From contig JAFAPR010000100.1 of assembly GCA_019247075.1 (NCBI GenBank), positions 1-49,839 of the forward strand: a stretch of 49,839 nucleotides of DNA, in the 5' to 3' direction. The stretch's first letter is position 1. Every line of letters begins with the position of its first letter. The notes under the pieces were generated by a model that worked only from the letters and a program-made list of their open reading frames with translations, did not search any database and was not told where the DNA came from. The translations under genes were made by a program, and so were the position numbers. Below are positions 41,213 to 48,860 of this stretch, in pieces. Source of the stretch: Solirubrobacterales bacterium. GTDB taxonomy: Bacteria; Actinomycetota; Thermoleophilia; Solirubrobacterales; Solirubrobacteraceae.

Positions 41213-41493
41213 TCAACCCAGCCGATCGAGTCGGCTTGCCATATCGAAGTCGGCGTCGGTCAAACCTCCCGCCGAGTGGTTTGTGAGCGACAGCCGCACC
41301 TTGTTCCAGCCGTGCAGCAGGATGTCGGGATGGTGGTTCGCGTCCTCGGCGAGGTCGGCGACCCGGTTGACAAACCTCATCGCCGCGGCAAAGTCGTCGA
41401 ATTGCCATTCGCGCACGATCTCGTTGCCTTCCCGGGTCCATTCACTGCCTCGAGCCGTTCGGCGATCGCATGGTCGCTCAAGAGGTCTGCCAT
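41213..41493 (-). pseudogene. pterin-4a-carbinolamine dehydratase, frameshifted
   Basis: Two minus-strand frames together give one PCD. Frame A from ATG 41493: MADLLSDHAIAERLEAVN. Frame B: WTREGNEIVREWQFDDFAAA, then NHHPDILLHGWNKVRLSLT, the active-site signature of the PhhB/DCoH family, to the stop at 41213. The junction is at 41441-41442, where GTG and TGG are separated by only two bases. One base is missing (or the assembly has an error). The downstream part alone could start at GTG 41416 but would lack the first helix. PCD recycles tetrahydropterin or acts in other pterin-dependent pathways. Confidence 0.85.
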
Positions 41494-41586
41494 AGCGCTG
41501 GTCCTCCTCGCGCTCGGGATTGTCAGGCTATCGTCGGAGAAGATGGTCCCGCATAGTTTCCCGCCTCGCGGACGCAAACACCTCTA

Positions 41587-42477
41587 GTGCGCATCGTCAG
41601 CCTCGTTCCGTCGGCAACGGAGATGCTGTTCGCCCTGGGCCTGGGAGACGACGTGGTCGCGGTCACCCATGAGTGCGACTATCCGCCAGCCGCGCGCAAC
41701 CTCCCCAAGGTCACTCGCGACGTGCTGCCGGCTGGCCTCAGCTCGGCGGAGATCGACGCTGCGGTCAAGGAGAGGACGCTCCAGGGCGACTCGATCTACG
41801 AGCTCGACACCGACGCACTGAGCGTGCTCGCGCCGGACTTGATCGTCACGCAGGCGCTGTGCACGGTGTGCGCCGTCTCCTACGAGGACGTTCGCGCGGT
41901 GGCGAACACGCTCGCCACCCGTCCGCGCGTTATCTCGCTCGATCCGCGCACGGTGGGCGAGGTGCTGGGCGACGCCCGTGCGCTCGCCGAGGCGACGGAG
42001 AGCAGGGATGCGGCGACCGGGCTCGTGCGAGAGGCCGCCGCGCGCATCGATCGCGTGCGCGTGCGCGTCCGGGACAGCCGGCGTCCGCGGGTGGTGGCGC
42101 TTGAGTGGCTCGACCCCCCGTTCGTCGCCGGCCACTGGGTCCCCCAGCTGATCGAGCTCGCCGGCGGCGAAGACACGCTGGGCTTCCCCGGCGAACCCTC
42201 CGAGGAGCGGGCTTGGGATGAGATCATCGCCGCGAACCCCGACATCGTGATCGTGATGCCGTGTGGCTACGATGCTCAGATCGCCCACCGCGAGGCGGAG
42301 ATGCACCGCGAGCAGTTGGCCGCCGTCGGTGCTGGCGAGGTCTTGGCCGTCGACGCGTCGGCGTACTTCTCGCGACCGGGACCGCGGATCGTCGACGGCC
42401 TCGAGTTGCTCGCACACATCATCCATCCCGAGCTCTTCCCGGAGTCCCCGGCGGAGGTCCTGACGGTCGAGGTCTAG
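41587..42477 (+). CDS. BtuF-like periplasmic-binding-fold protein, cobalamin-binding type
   Basis: 296 aa from GTG 41587. Begins RIVSLVPSATEMLFALGLGD, the BtuF/FepB-fold signature, with THECDYPP and LCTVCAVSYEDV typical of the corrinoid-binding subgroup. DPPFVAGHWVPQLIELAGG forms the second lobe. No signal peptide or lipobox is present and no BtuC/BtuD genes are adjacent, so it may be cytosolic or a stand-alone corrinoid-binding protein rather than a transport component. Confidence 0.85.
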   Translation: MRIVSLVPSATEMLFALGLGDDVVAVTHECDYPPAARNLPKVTRDVLPAGLSSAEIDAAVKERTLQGDSIYELDTDALSVLAPDLIVTQALCTVCAVSYEDVRAVANTLATRPRVISLDPRTVGEVLGDARALAEATESRDAATGLVREAAARIDRVRVRVRDSRRPRVVALEWLDPPFVAGHWVPQLIELAGGEDTLGFPGEPSEERAWDEIIAANPDIVIVMPCGYDAQIAHREAEMHREQLAAVGAGEVLAVDASAYFSRPGPRIVDGLELLAHIIHPELFPESPAEVLTVEV

Positions 42478-42483
42478 GCGGGC

Positions 42484-43329
42484 TCAGCCGGTGAAATTTA
42501 TGCCGCTCGGCGTGAGCCCGGCGCCACCGGCGACAGCCAGCGCTCCCGCGACGCTGGCGATCGCGACCACGGTGCAGGCGGCCAGAGCAACCGATGGCAG
42601 GCGCCGGTGCTCGGAGAACTGCACGATCAGCCAGCCGGCGATCAGCCCCCCGACAAACCCGCCGAGATGGCCGCCAATCGAGATGTTCCTGACAGCGAGC
42701 GAGAAGACGATGTTGATCACCAGGATGGGGCCGAGGCCGCTTCGCCAGACGGAGATGCCGCGGTCGTGCGCGACGACCATCAGCGCGCCGAGCAAGCCGA
42801 ACAGGGCCCCGGAGGCGCCGAGGGTTGGAACGTGTGGCTGGAAGAGCAGCGCTCCGAACGAGCCCGCCAGCAGCGAGACGAAGTACACGGCGGCGAAGTT
42901 GACGTGTCCGATCGCCGTCTCGAGCTGAGGTCCGATGATCCACAAGAAGAGCATGTTGAAGAGGATGTGGAGCAGGCCGTCGTGGAGGAAGCCGCTGGTT
43001 ACAAGGCGCCAGTACTGATGCTGATGGACGATCGCCGGCCCGAGGAGCACGCCCTTGTTGACCACCACCCCCGTGCTCCCGTTGAGCACCGGGCCGCCGG
43101 TCACGAACTCGGCGACGAACACGATCAGGTTGACCGCGATCAACGTCATCGTCACGGTCGGCCCCGTGGGCAGCGAGCGGGCCGTCCTCACCCGCGTCCG
43201 CTGCCGCGAGCAGGCCGGGCAGCGCATGCCAACAGGCGTCGGCGTCATGCAGTCGGGGCAGATAGGTCGCCCGCACGAGGAACAGGCGACGCCCGTTTCG
43301 CGGTCGGGATGGCGGTAGCAGGTTGGCAT
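42484..43329 (-). CDS. rhomboid-family intramembrane serine protease with N-terminal zinc-finger
   Basis: 281 aa from ATG 43329. The N-terminus has eight potential zinc ligands: C4, H7, C16, C19, C24, C27, C37 and C40 (B-box-like). A six-TM rhomboid core follows, with GFLHDGLLHILFNMLFLWIIGP, catalytic Ser in TLGASGALFGLLGA and catalytic His in SIGGHLGGFVGGLIAGW. It cleaves membrane proteins within their TM segments. Convergent with the BtuF-like gene; stops are 6 bp apart. The natural substrate is unknown. Confidence 0.92.
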   Translation of the reverse strand: MPTCYRHPDRETGVACSSCGRPICPDCMTPTPVGMRCPACSRQRTRVRTARSLPTGPTVTMTLIAVNLIVFVAEFVTGGPVLNGSTGVVVNKGVLLGPAIVHQHQYWRLVTSGFLHDGLLHILFNMLFLWIIGPQLETAIGHVNFAAVYFVSLLAGSFGALLFQPHVPTLGASGALFGLLGALMVVAHDRGISVWRSGLGPILVINIVFSLAVRNISIGGHLGGFVGGLIAGWLIVQFSEHRRLPSVALAACTVVAIASVAGALAVAGGAGLTPSGINFTG

Positions 43330-43390
43330 CGAAACGGAGGCTGGCTGGCCACGGTAGCAGTGGCCAGGCTTGCGTTTCGCGGGGTCGCCG

Positions 43391-43741
43391 CTAACGGCCC
43401 GGCAAAATCCGGCGCGTCTCCTCCGTGATGTCGTGCAGCGTGCGCCCGGCGAGTTCGACGATATTCGCAGAGCGCTGCCGACGGCTGCTGTGCCGCCGTC
43501 GAACACGGAGCGCGACCAGCGCGGTTCCGGCGGTCCCCCCGACGACGATCGCAACCGCCGGCCGAACCCAATTGCGGGGGTGGCGCATCGCCGAGAGCTC
43601 CCACGCTTCGAGCTCCTCCTGGGCGAACTCGGCCAGGTTCACCAGCGTCCGCTCGAGCCGCAGCGCGAGATCGGCAGGCGGGTCCACGGGCGCTAGGGCC
43701 TGCCGCAACAGCGCTTCGAAGTTCGTCGCGTCCGCGCTCAT
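43391..43741 (-). CDS. small single-TM protein downstream of ECF sigma factor
   Basis: 116 aa. An N-terminal acidic/helical part (1-50) is followed by one TM helix (about 58-77, VRPAVAIVVGGTAGTALVAL) and a basic C-terminal tail (RVRRRHSSRRQRS) that should remain inside. The start overlaps the sigma gene stop (ATGA), as for many anti-sigma factors, but no zf-HC2 Cys/His set is present. A regulator or partner of that sigma factor is a reasonable inference. Confidence 0.7.
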   Translation of the reverse strand: MSADATNFEALLRQALAPVDPPADLALRLERTLVNLAEFAQEELEAWELSAMRHPRNWVRPAVAIVVGGTAGTALVALRVRRRHSSRRQRSANIVELAGRTLHDITEETRRILPGR

Positions 43742-44340
43742 GCCGGCGCCTCGCCGTTGCTCGAGTCGCCGCCAGGTGCATGCGCTGCAAAGGCGCCGTC
43801 GTTGCCGGTCCCCTCCGCGACAATTCCCTCGAGCTGCCGGATCGCGCGGTGCAGCAGAACCTTGGTGGCGCCGTCGGTACGGCCCAGCGCGCGGGCGATC
43901 TCGCGGTTGTCCATGCCGAGTGCGAAGCGCATGATCAGCGCTTCGCGACGATCGTCGGCGAGCTGCTGGACGCCTGCCAGGATCACCTTGAGCTTCTCGC
44001 GCCCCTCGACCAGGGATTCGGTGGTGTGCGGTGCAGAGATGATCGCGGCATCCTCGATCGCGGCTTCCGGCTTACGCGCCCGGTCGCGGTAGAAGTTCGC
44101 TGCCAGGTTGTGGGCGATGCGGATGAGCCAGGGGCGCAATGGCCGGCCATTTGACTCCTTGAGCGCGCGCTCGAAGTGCCGGTACGCCTGCAGAAAGGTC
44201 TGCTCGGTGAGGTCTTCGGCGTCGTGATGGTTGCCGACTCGGTAGTAGCTGTACGAGTAGACGTCGCGCAGGTGGATCCGGTACAGCTCGGTGAAGCGAG
44301 CATCGAGGTCAGCTTTGGTCTCGGGTTGAGAGGTCTCCAC
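43738..44340 (-). CDS. ECF sigma-70 factor
   Basis: 200 aa from GTG 44340 (a longer open frame exists upstream). Region 2: FTELYRIHLRDVYSYSYYRVGNHHDAEDLTEQTFLQAY and PWLIRIAHNLAANFYRDRAR. Region 4: LADDRREALIMRFALGMDNREIARALGRTDGATKVLLHRAIRQL. Stand-alone, without a fused zinc-finger, unlike the other sigma gene in the window. TACGCT (44356-44351) stands 10 nt upstream. Translationally coupled to the 116-aa TM protein. Confidence 0.92.
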   Translation of the reverse strand: METSQPETKADLDARFTELYRIHLRDVYSYSYYRVGNHHDAEDLTEQTFLQAYRHFERALKESNGRPLRPWLIRIAHNLAANFYRDRARKPEAAIEDAAIISAPHTTESLVEGREKLKVILAGVQQLADDRREALIMRFALGMDNREIARALGRTDGATKVLLHRAIRQLEGIVAEGTGNDGAFAAHAPGGDSSNGEAPA

Positions 44341-44363
44341 GGCACCCCGGAGCGTACCTCCGC

Positions 44364-46052
44364 CTAGGCTACGCGCGCAGGCCGCATGTGGGCGGGGCCG
44401 CTGGGCTTCGTCACTGTGGCGGCCCATCGCTCGGCATCGATCCGGCCCTCGACCAGCGCGGCCAGCCCTTCGAGCGCCGGCGCTTCGACGTGCGCGCCGC
44501 GCGCGACGTTGGCGAGCAGCGGGACCGAATCAACCGCCTCGGCGGCCTGCCCCAGGACCGCGCCGATCTCCGCGGGAGGTACCCCCTGCGAAAGCAGCTC
44601 GCCGGCCCGCCGGTTCCGCGAGCCGCTGGCCACGACGGTCGCCACCAGGTCGCCGGCGCCCGCCAGGCCGGCGAAGGTTTCAGGCCGCGAGCCCCGGCGG
44701 CGGGCCAGGGCGTCGACCTCGGCAAACACCTTTCCCGCGGCGGCACCGGCGACGTTTGGACCGGCCGGAGCCGCAGCCGCAGCGGCCAGCACGGCCGCGT
44801 TCTTGGCCGCGCCGGCGAGCTCGACGCCGGCGACGTCAGTCGTGATCGAAACCTCAAGCCCGGCTGACGCGAGCGCGTCCGCGAGCTGGCGGGCGAAGGC
44901 CCGGTCGCGGGAGGCGACGATGACCGACGCTCCGTGCTTGAGCGCGTCCGCGGCGTGTGAGGGGCCGCCGACCACGGCGACCGCGCGCGCGCGGCAGCGC
45001 TGTGAGACAAACTCGGACGGCACCATTCCGAGTGGCGGTACGACGCCCTTGCAGAGGACGAGCAGGCCTGCGCGCTTCGGGATACGCTCGCCGTGGGCGG
45101 CCATCACGCCAGGCAACGCCCTTGCCGGGACTGCTAGGCACACCAAGTCGTGGCCAGCGAGCTCCAGCTCTGCGGCGCGACGCACGCGGACGGAGTCGGG
45201 AAGGCGCACGCCCGGGAGATAGCGGTGGTTCTCGCGGGCGCTCTCGAGTTCCACCACCTGCTCACGGGTACGGCAGCCAAGCTCGACCTCCAGCCCGGCG
45301 CGGGCCAGACTCACGGCCAGGCCCGTGCCCCACGTGCCCGCGCCGATGACCGCGGCGCGGCGGATGGGCGGAAGACCGCCGAGCCACTCCCACTGAAGCA
45401 TCACGCAGGGCCAGATGCGGTCAGTCACGGCGCCGGCGAGAGCCGGCGAGGGCCCCTCTACCCGCGGGAAGCGGAGCGCCCGCCCGGCGCGGATCTTCAC
45501 CTTGTGAGGTCGGATCCGCCAGCCACGCCGCACCGCCTCGGTCCCCACCACGGCCACGGGCACCACCGGCACGCCCGTCTCCAATGCCAGCCGCCCGACG
45601 CCCCGCTTGGGAGTGCCGAGCGAGCCGGGACGGATGCGCGTGCCCTCCGGGAAGATCAGAACAATGTCACCGCGGGCGAGGATCGCGTTGGCGGTGGTGA
45701 TCATCTCGGCGTCGCTGCCGCCGCGATTGACCGGGAATGCGCCAAGCGCTCCCAAGAGCCACGTCACCAAGCGCCCCCGGAACAGCTCCTTCTTGGCCAC
45801 GTAGTACATCGGCCGGCGCGCCATGGTCCCGATCACGAAAGGATCCAGGAAGCTGCGGTGGTTGGAGGCGACGATTACGGGTCCCGTCGCAGGGATGTGC
45901 TCGCGACCGACTCGGTGCATGCGGAAGTAGGTGAGAAAAAACGGCTCCAGGACCGCGCGAGTGAGCCAGTAAACGAACCGGTTGACGCCGCCCTCTCTCG
46001 CGCGCGCGTGGAGAAGTTCTTGCCTCATCGGCCCGGCGGCATCGTGACTCAT
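44364..46052 (-). CDS. PlsC-GpsA fusion: acyltransferase plus glycerol-3-phosphate dehydrogenase
   Basis: 562 aa from ATG 46052 (alternatives: ATG 46028, or a GTG just after). N-terminal ~220 residues are a PlsC/LPLAT domain with HX4D in ASNHRSFLDPF and FPEGTR. From about residue 233 there is a complete GpsA: NAD(P)-binding VIGAGTWGTGLAVSLA, LCKGV, VVGGPSHAADAL, and the GAAKNAAVLAAA substrate region. GpsA makes sn-glycerol-3-phosphate and PlsC acylates lysophosphatidic acid, so the fusion links the first and third steps of phospholipid synthesis. The missing PlsB/PlsY step is not in the window. Confidence 0.92.
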   Translation of the reverse strand: MSHDAAGPMRQELLHARAREGGVNRFVYWLTRAVLEPFFLTYFRMHRVGREHIPATGPVIVASNHRSFLDPFVIGTMARRPMYYVAKKELFRGRLVTWLLGALGAFPVNRGGSDAEMITTANAILARGDIVLIFPEGTRIRPGSLGTPKRGVGRLALETGVPVVPVAVVGTEAVRRGWRIRPHKVKIRAGRALRFPRVEGPSPALAGAVTDRIWPCVMLQWEWLGGLPPIRRAAVIGAGTWGTGLAVSLARAGLEVELGCRTREQVVELESARENHRYLPGVRLPDSVRVRRAAELELAGHDLVCLAVPARALPGVMAAHGERIPKRAGLLVLCKGVVPPLGMVPSEFVSQRCRARAVAVVGGPSHAADALKHGASVIVASRDRAFARQLADALASAGLEVSITTDVAGVELAGAAKNAAVLAAAAAAPAGPNVAGAAAGKVFAEVDALARRRGSRPETFAGLAGAGDLVATVVASGSRNRRAGELLSQGVPPAEIGAVLGQAAEAVDSVPLLANVARGAHVEAPALEGLAALVEGRIDAERWAATVTKPSGPAHMRPARVA

Positions 46053-46085
46053 CGCACATGGCGTACCCACCGTGGCGACGCCCGT

Positions 46086-46091
46086 TACAGT
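46086..46091 (+). promoter_or_regulatory. -10 element of leaderless membrane-protein gene
   Basis: TACAGT followed by exactly 6 nt and GTG 46098; the same hexamer and spacing as at ppk. Confidence 0.42.
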
Positions 46092-46097
46092 TCGCGG

Positions 46098-46655
46098 GTG
46101 GGCCCGCTTGATGGAATGTCCGCGCTCGAGCGGCGGCGCACGCTCAGAGGCGCTCTGGGCGGGGCGTTCGCCGCCGCGATTTGGGCCCTCGCTCAGCCCC
46201 TCGACAAGCTGGTCTTCAAGACCGAGTACGACGACGTCGAGCTGCTTGGCCGGGCGCTCACAACCGGCGAGCAGTGGTATCCGCTGGGCTTCGCCGTTCA
46301 CCTATGGAACGGGGCTCTGTTCGGCGCGCTGTATGCGAACGTCGCCCCGGCAATGCCGGTGCCGAGCGTCGTGCGGGGCCCCGCTCTGGCGCTCGGCGAG
46401 CACCTGGCATTCTGGCCGCTGACCCGAGTCAGCGACCGATTTCACCCGGCCCGCGACCACCTCCCGGGGCTCGCGGGAAACCGGCGCGCGTTTGCTCAGG
46501 GAGCGTGGCGTCATTTGCTCTACGGGACCGTGCTCGGGGAGCTCGAGCGGCGGCTGAACGCAGCTCCGGAGACAATCCCGCCGGCGCCCGACGAGGCTTA
46601 CGCGAGCAACGGACGCGGGTCGCTGGAGGCCGCGCTGCCAGCCCAACCGACGTAG
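46098..46655 (+). CDS. small membrane protein, function unknown
   Basis: 185 aa from GTG 46098 (an in-frame ATG lies at 46116). Two to three hydrophobic segments: LGGAFAAAIWALAQPLDKLVF (interrupted by charged residues), GFAVHLWNGALFGALYANVA, and a weaker one around LALGEHLAFWPL. A charged, Pro-rich C-terminus follows. I do not recognise the family. It is divergent from the PlsC-GpsA gene and lies just before the tRNA; the TACAGT-N6-GTG arrangement supports the start. Confidence 0.65.
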   Translation: MGPLDGMSALERRRTLRGALGGAFAAAIWALAQPLDKLVFKTEYDDVELLGRALTTGEQWYPLGFAVHLWNGALFGALYANVAPAMPVPSVVRGPALALGEHLAFWPLTRVSDRFHPARDHLPGLAGNRRAFAQGAWRHLLYGTVLGELERRLNAAPETIPPAPDEAYASNGRGSLEAALPAQPT

Positions 46656-46745
46656 TGGCGGCCCTAGGCGGCTGGTACGACGCGCCCCCGACATCACGGG
46701 GCCGCGACACGGACGTCGCCGGGCTCGCCGTACCATCACCGCACC

Positions 46746-46818
46746 GCCCGTCTAGCTCAACCGGTAGAGCACTTCACTTGTAATGAAGGGGTTGGGAGTT
46801 CGAGTCTCCCGGCGGGCT
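46746..46818 (+). tRNA. tRNA-Thr (anticodon TGT)
   Basis: Complete cloverleaf: acceptor GCCCGTC / GGCGGGC (one T-G pair), D arm GCTC-AACCGGTA-GAGC, anticodon stem CTTCA/TGAAG with loop CTTGTAA (anticodon TGT, reading ACA), variable GGGTT, T arm GGGAG-TTCGAGT-CTCCC, discriminator T. CCA is not encoded. Its 3' half is the probable integration site of the element that follows. Confidence 0.96.
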
Positions 46819-46836
46819 TGGGGATTTGGCAAAGCG

Positions 46837-46854
46837 TGTCCCCAATATGTCCCC
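46837..46854 (+). repeat. TGTCCCC direct repeat, possible integrase arm/att site
   Basis: TGTCCCC at 46837-46843 and again at 46848-46854, 11 bp apart (one helical turn), between the tRNA and the integrase start. Short direct repeats in this position are common integrase or excisionase binding sites; the second copy of the att core would lie beyond the window. Confidence 0.5.
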
Positions 46855-46863
46855 GCTGCTGCG

Positions 46864-46869
46864 TATGAT
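46864..46869 (+). promoter_or_regulatory. -10 element of the integrase gene
   Basis: TATGAT, one mismatch from TATAAT, 8 nt before ATG 46878; near-leaderless. No clear -35 at 17 bp. Confidence 0.45.
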
Positions 46870-46877
46870 GCTGCGCG

Positions 46878-48035
46878 ATGACGGCGACGTTTCGGGATCC
46901 CACGGGACACGTTTTCCGGGTGCAGCGGAAGCGAGGGCCGGTCTGGTACGCGAAGTACCGGCTGCCTGACGGACGCCAGGTCCAGAAGCGGATCGGGCCG
47001 GCCTGGACCGATCGGGGGCGACCGCCTTCGGGCTACTTCACGAAGCGCACTGCTGAGGCGTGGCTCAGGTCGGTGCTCGAAGAGGTGCGGCGCGGAACCC
47101 TCCCGGGCGCTGTCCGCACCGGCGCGACATTCGCCGACGCCGCGGCGGAGTGGCTGCGGTACATCGAACAGGATCGCCGACGCAAGCCCTCGACGGTGGC
47201 GGGCTATCGGGCGATCGTTCGGGGACAGCTGCTGCCCGCGTTCGGCGAGCTACCGCTCGAGTCGATCACCACGCCGATGATCGAGCACTGGATCGGGTCG
47301 ATGGGGCTGTCGGCGTCGTCCCAGATCAAGGCACTCGTGCTCTTGCACGGGATCTTTAAGCGGGCGAAGAAGGTGTGGGCGCTGCCGGTGAATCCGGCTG
47401 CCGAGGTCGAGAAGCCGCCGCTGACGCGGAGCGGCGACATCGACGTGTTCTCCCCCGAGGAGGTGTGGGCGCTAGTCCGAGCGGCGGCATCTGAGCAGGA
47501 CGCGGCGTTGTTCTTAACAGCCGCGTTCACGGGGCTTCGCCGAGGTGAGTTATTCGCACTGCGGTGGCGCGACGTCGACTTCGCGGGATCGGTGATCAGG
47601 GTGCGCTCTAGCTACGCGGACGGCGCATTGACCACACCGAAGTCGGGCAAAGTGCGCTCGGTGCCGCTGGCACCCGACGTCGCCGAGGCGCTCGCAAAGC
47701 TCGGCCAGCGCGGAGACTTCACGAACGACGACGACTTGGTGTTCGTAGGCCAATGGGGCGGCTACCTCGACGGCTCCGCGCTACGGCGCCGATACGACAC
47801 CGCGCTAAAGCACGCCGGTCTCCGCAAGCTTCGCTTGCACGACCTACGCCACACCTTTGGTACCCGGATGATCGGCAAGGCCGACATTCGCCGCGTCCAG
47901 GAGTGGATGGGCCACGCCAGCATCCAGACGACGATGCAGTACCTGCACTACGCCCCCCGGGAGGAGGACGCGAGGCTAGTAGCGGAAGCGTTCCGGCTGC
48001 CCAACGTGAAACCCGCCGAGCAGGCGGCGCGTTGA
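46878..48035 (+). CDS. tyrosine-type site-specific integrase
   Basis: 385 aa. N-terminal AP2-like/SAM-like arm-binding part (about 1-60, QRKRGPVWYAKYRLPDGRQ), core-binding domain (about 85-170), and catalytic domain with R in FTGLRRGEL (about 220), H-x-x-R in LHDLRHTFG (about 320), GHAS and the nucleophile Tyr in MQYLHYAP (about 354). It recombines att sites; the tRNA-Thr just upstream is the likely target. Its stop overlaps the next ATG (TGATG), so it is coupled with the small gene pair. Confidence 0.94.
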   Translation: MTATFRDPTGHVFRVQRKRGPVWYAKYRLPDGRQVQKRIGPAWTDRGRPPSGYFTKRTAEAWLRSVLEEVRRGTLPGAVRTGATFADAAAEWLRYIEQDRRRKPSTVAGYRAIVRGQLLPAFGELPLESITTPMIEHWIGSMGLSASSQIKALVLLHGIFKRAKKVWALPVNPAAEVEKPPLTRSGDIDVFSPEEVWALVRAAASEQDAALFLTAAFTGLRRGELFALRWRDVDFAGSVIRVRSSYADGALTTPKSGKVRSVPLAPDVAEALAKLGQRGDFTNDDDLVFVGQWGGYLDGSALRRRYDTALKHAGLRKLRLHDLRHTFGTRMIGKADIRRVQEWMGHASIQTTMQYLHYAPREEDARLVAEAFRLPNVKPAEQAAR

Positions 48036-48328
48036 TGACTGCCGATTTCGTGCAGGACCCCGACGGTCGCCGCGTCGAGCTGACGGCCGAGCGCTGGCAG
48101 CACATTCTCGAGGCGCACGCGGAGATCGACGAGCACCGGGATGAGATCATGCGTGCCGTGCGCAATCCCGATCACCGCCTGCCCGGGCGCGAGGCAAACG
48201 AGGAGTGGTTCTTGATCGGAGGAGGAGCTGGTCCCAGCCGTTGGCTGCAGGTCGTCGTAGCCTATGGCGAGGACCGCGGATGGATCGTAACCGCGTTCGC
48301 CCGCCGTTCATTACCGAGACAGGCATGA
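48035..48328 (+). CDS. small nuclease-like protein (PBECR/DUF4258-like), possible toxin
   Basis: 97 aa. WQHILEAHAEIDEHRDEIMRAVRNPDHRL resembles the H-containing helix and 'PD' turn of the RelE/barnase-EndoU-like phage proteins (PBECR) and of DUF4258; WLQVVVAYGEDRGWIVTAFARR supplies the following strands. These families are predicted RNases. Coupled on both sides: start in the integrase stop, stop overlapping the DUF2283 start (ATGA). Toxin-antitoxin function is inference from this pairing. Confidence 0.55.
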   Translation: MTADFVQDPDGRRVELTAERWQHILEAHAEIDEHRDEIMRAVRNPDHRLPGREANEEWFLIGGGAGPSRWLQVVVAYGEDRGWIVTAFARRSLPRQA

Positions 48329-48603
48329 TCGTTCGCATCGGCGACATCAACTTCGACCGCGTCGACTACGACCGCGACGTTGACGTGCTCTATCTCCACG
48401 TGGGCGACCCGTCGACCGCGGTTGACTTCGATGGCACGCCCGAGGGCCATCACGTTCGCTTCGACAAGGACGGCAATCTCGTCGGGATCACGCTTCTGCA
48501 TCCCAAGATGTTGCTCGACGAAGACGGCAAGATCACGATCACCATCCCTGAGCGCGTCGAGGTCGGGCACGAAGCGCTCGACGAAGTGCTCGCGGCCGCC
48601 TAG
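48325..48603 (+). CDS. DUF2283 protein, possible antitoxin partner
   Basis: 92 aa with the DUF2283 signature DYDRDVDVLYLHVGDPSTAV and FDKDGNLVGITLLHP; acidic throughout (many Asp/Glu). DUF2283 genes are often found beside DUF4258/RelE-like genes, and an antitoxin or immunity role has been proposed from that association. Here it starts within the stop of the nuclease-like gene. It closes the small cassette behind the integrase. Confidence 0.8.
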   Translation: MIVRIGDINFDRVDYDRDVDVLYLHVGDPSTAVDFDGTPEGHHVRFDKDGNLVGITLLHPKMLLDEDGKITITIPERVEVGHEALDEVLAAA

Positions 48604-48666
48604 ATCGCTCGTCGTCCTTCACTCGACCCCGTACCGGGACCTCGCTGAGATTTAGGCGCCGGACGG

Positions 48667-48731
48667 CGGCGCTGTCACCGAGCCGCGAAGCGGCGAGGGG
48701 AAGAGAGCCGAAGGCGACCTTGACAGCGCCG
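48667..48731. repeat. 11-bp perfect inverted repeat, 43-bp spacer
   Basis: CGGCGCTGTCA at 48667-48677 and TGACAGCGCCG at 48721-48731. It starts 64 bp after the DUF2283 stop and could be a terminator-like or protein-binding structure; no T-run follows. Confidence 0.65.
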
Positions 48732-48860
48732 GCGCCGGCGCCACGATCGAAGAGGTCCGGAAGGGCGATTAGGTAGTGCGCCCCAACTCCGGAGGAGCCT
48801 GGGCCGACAAGTCGCGCCGGGAACGGCGGTCGCTGGATCACCGGCCTCGGCGGCCACGGC

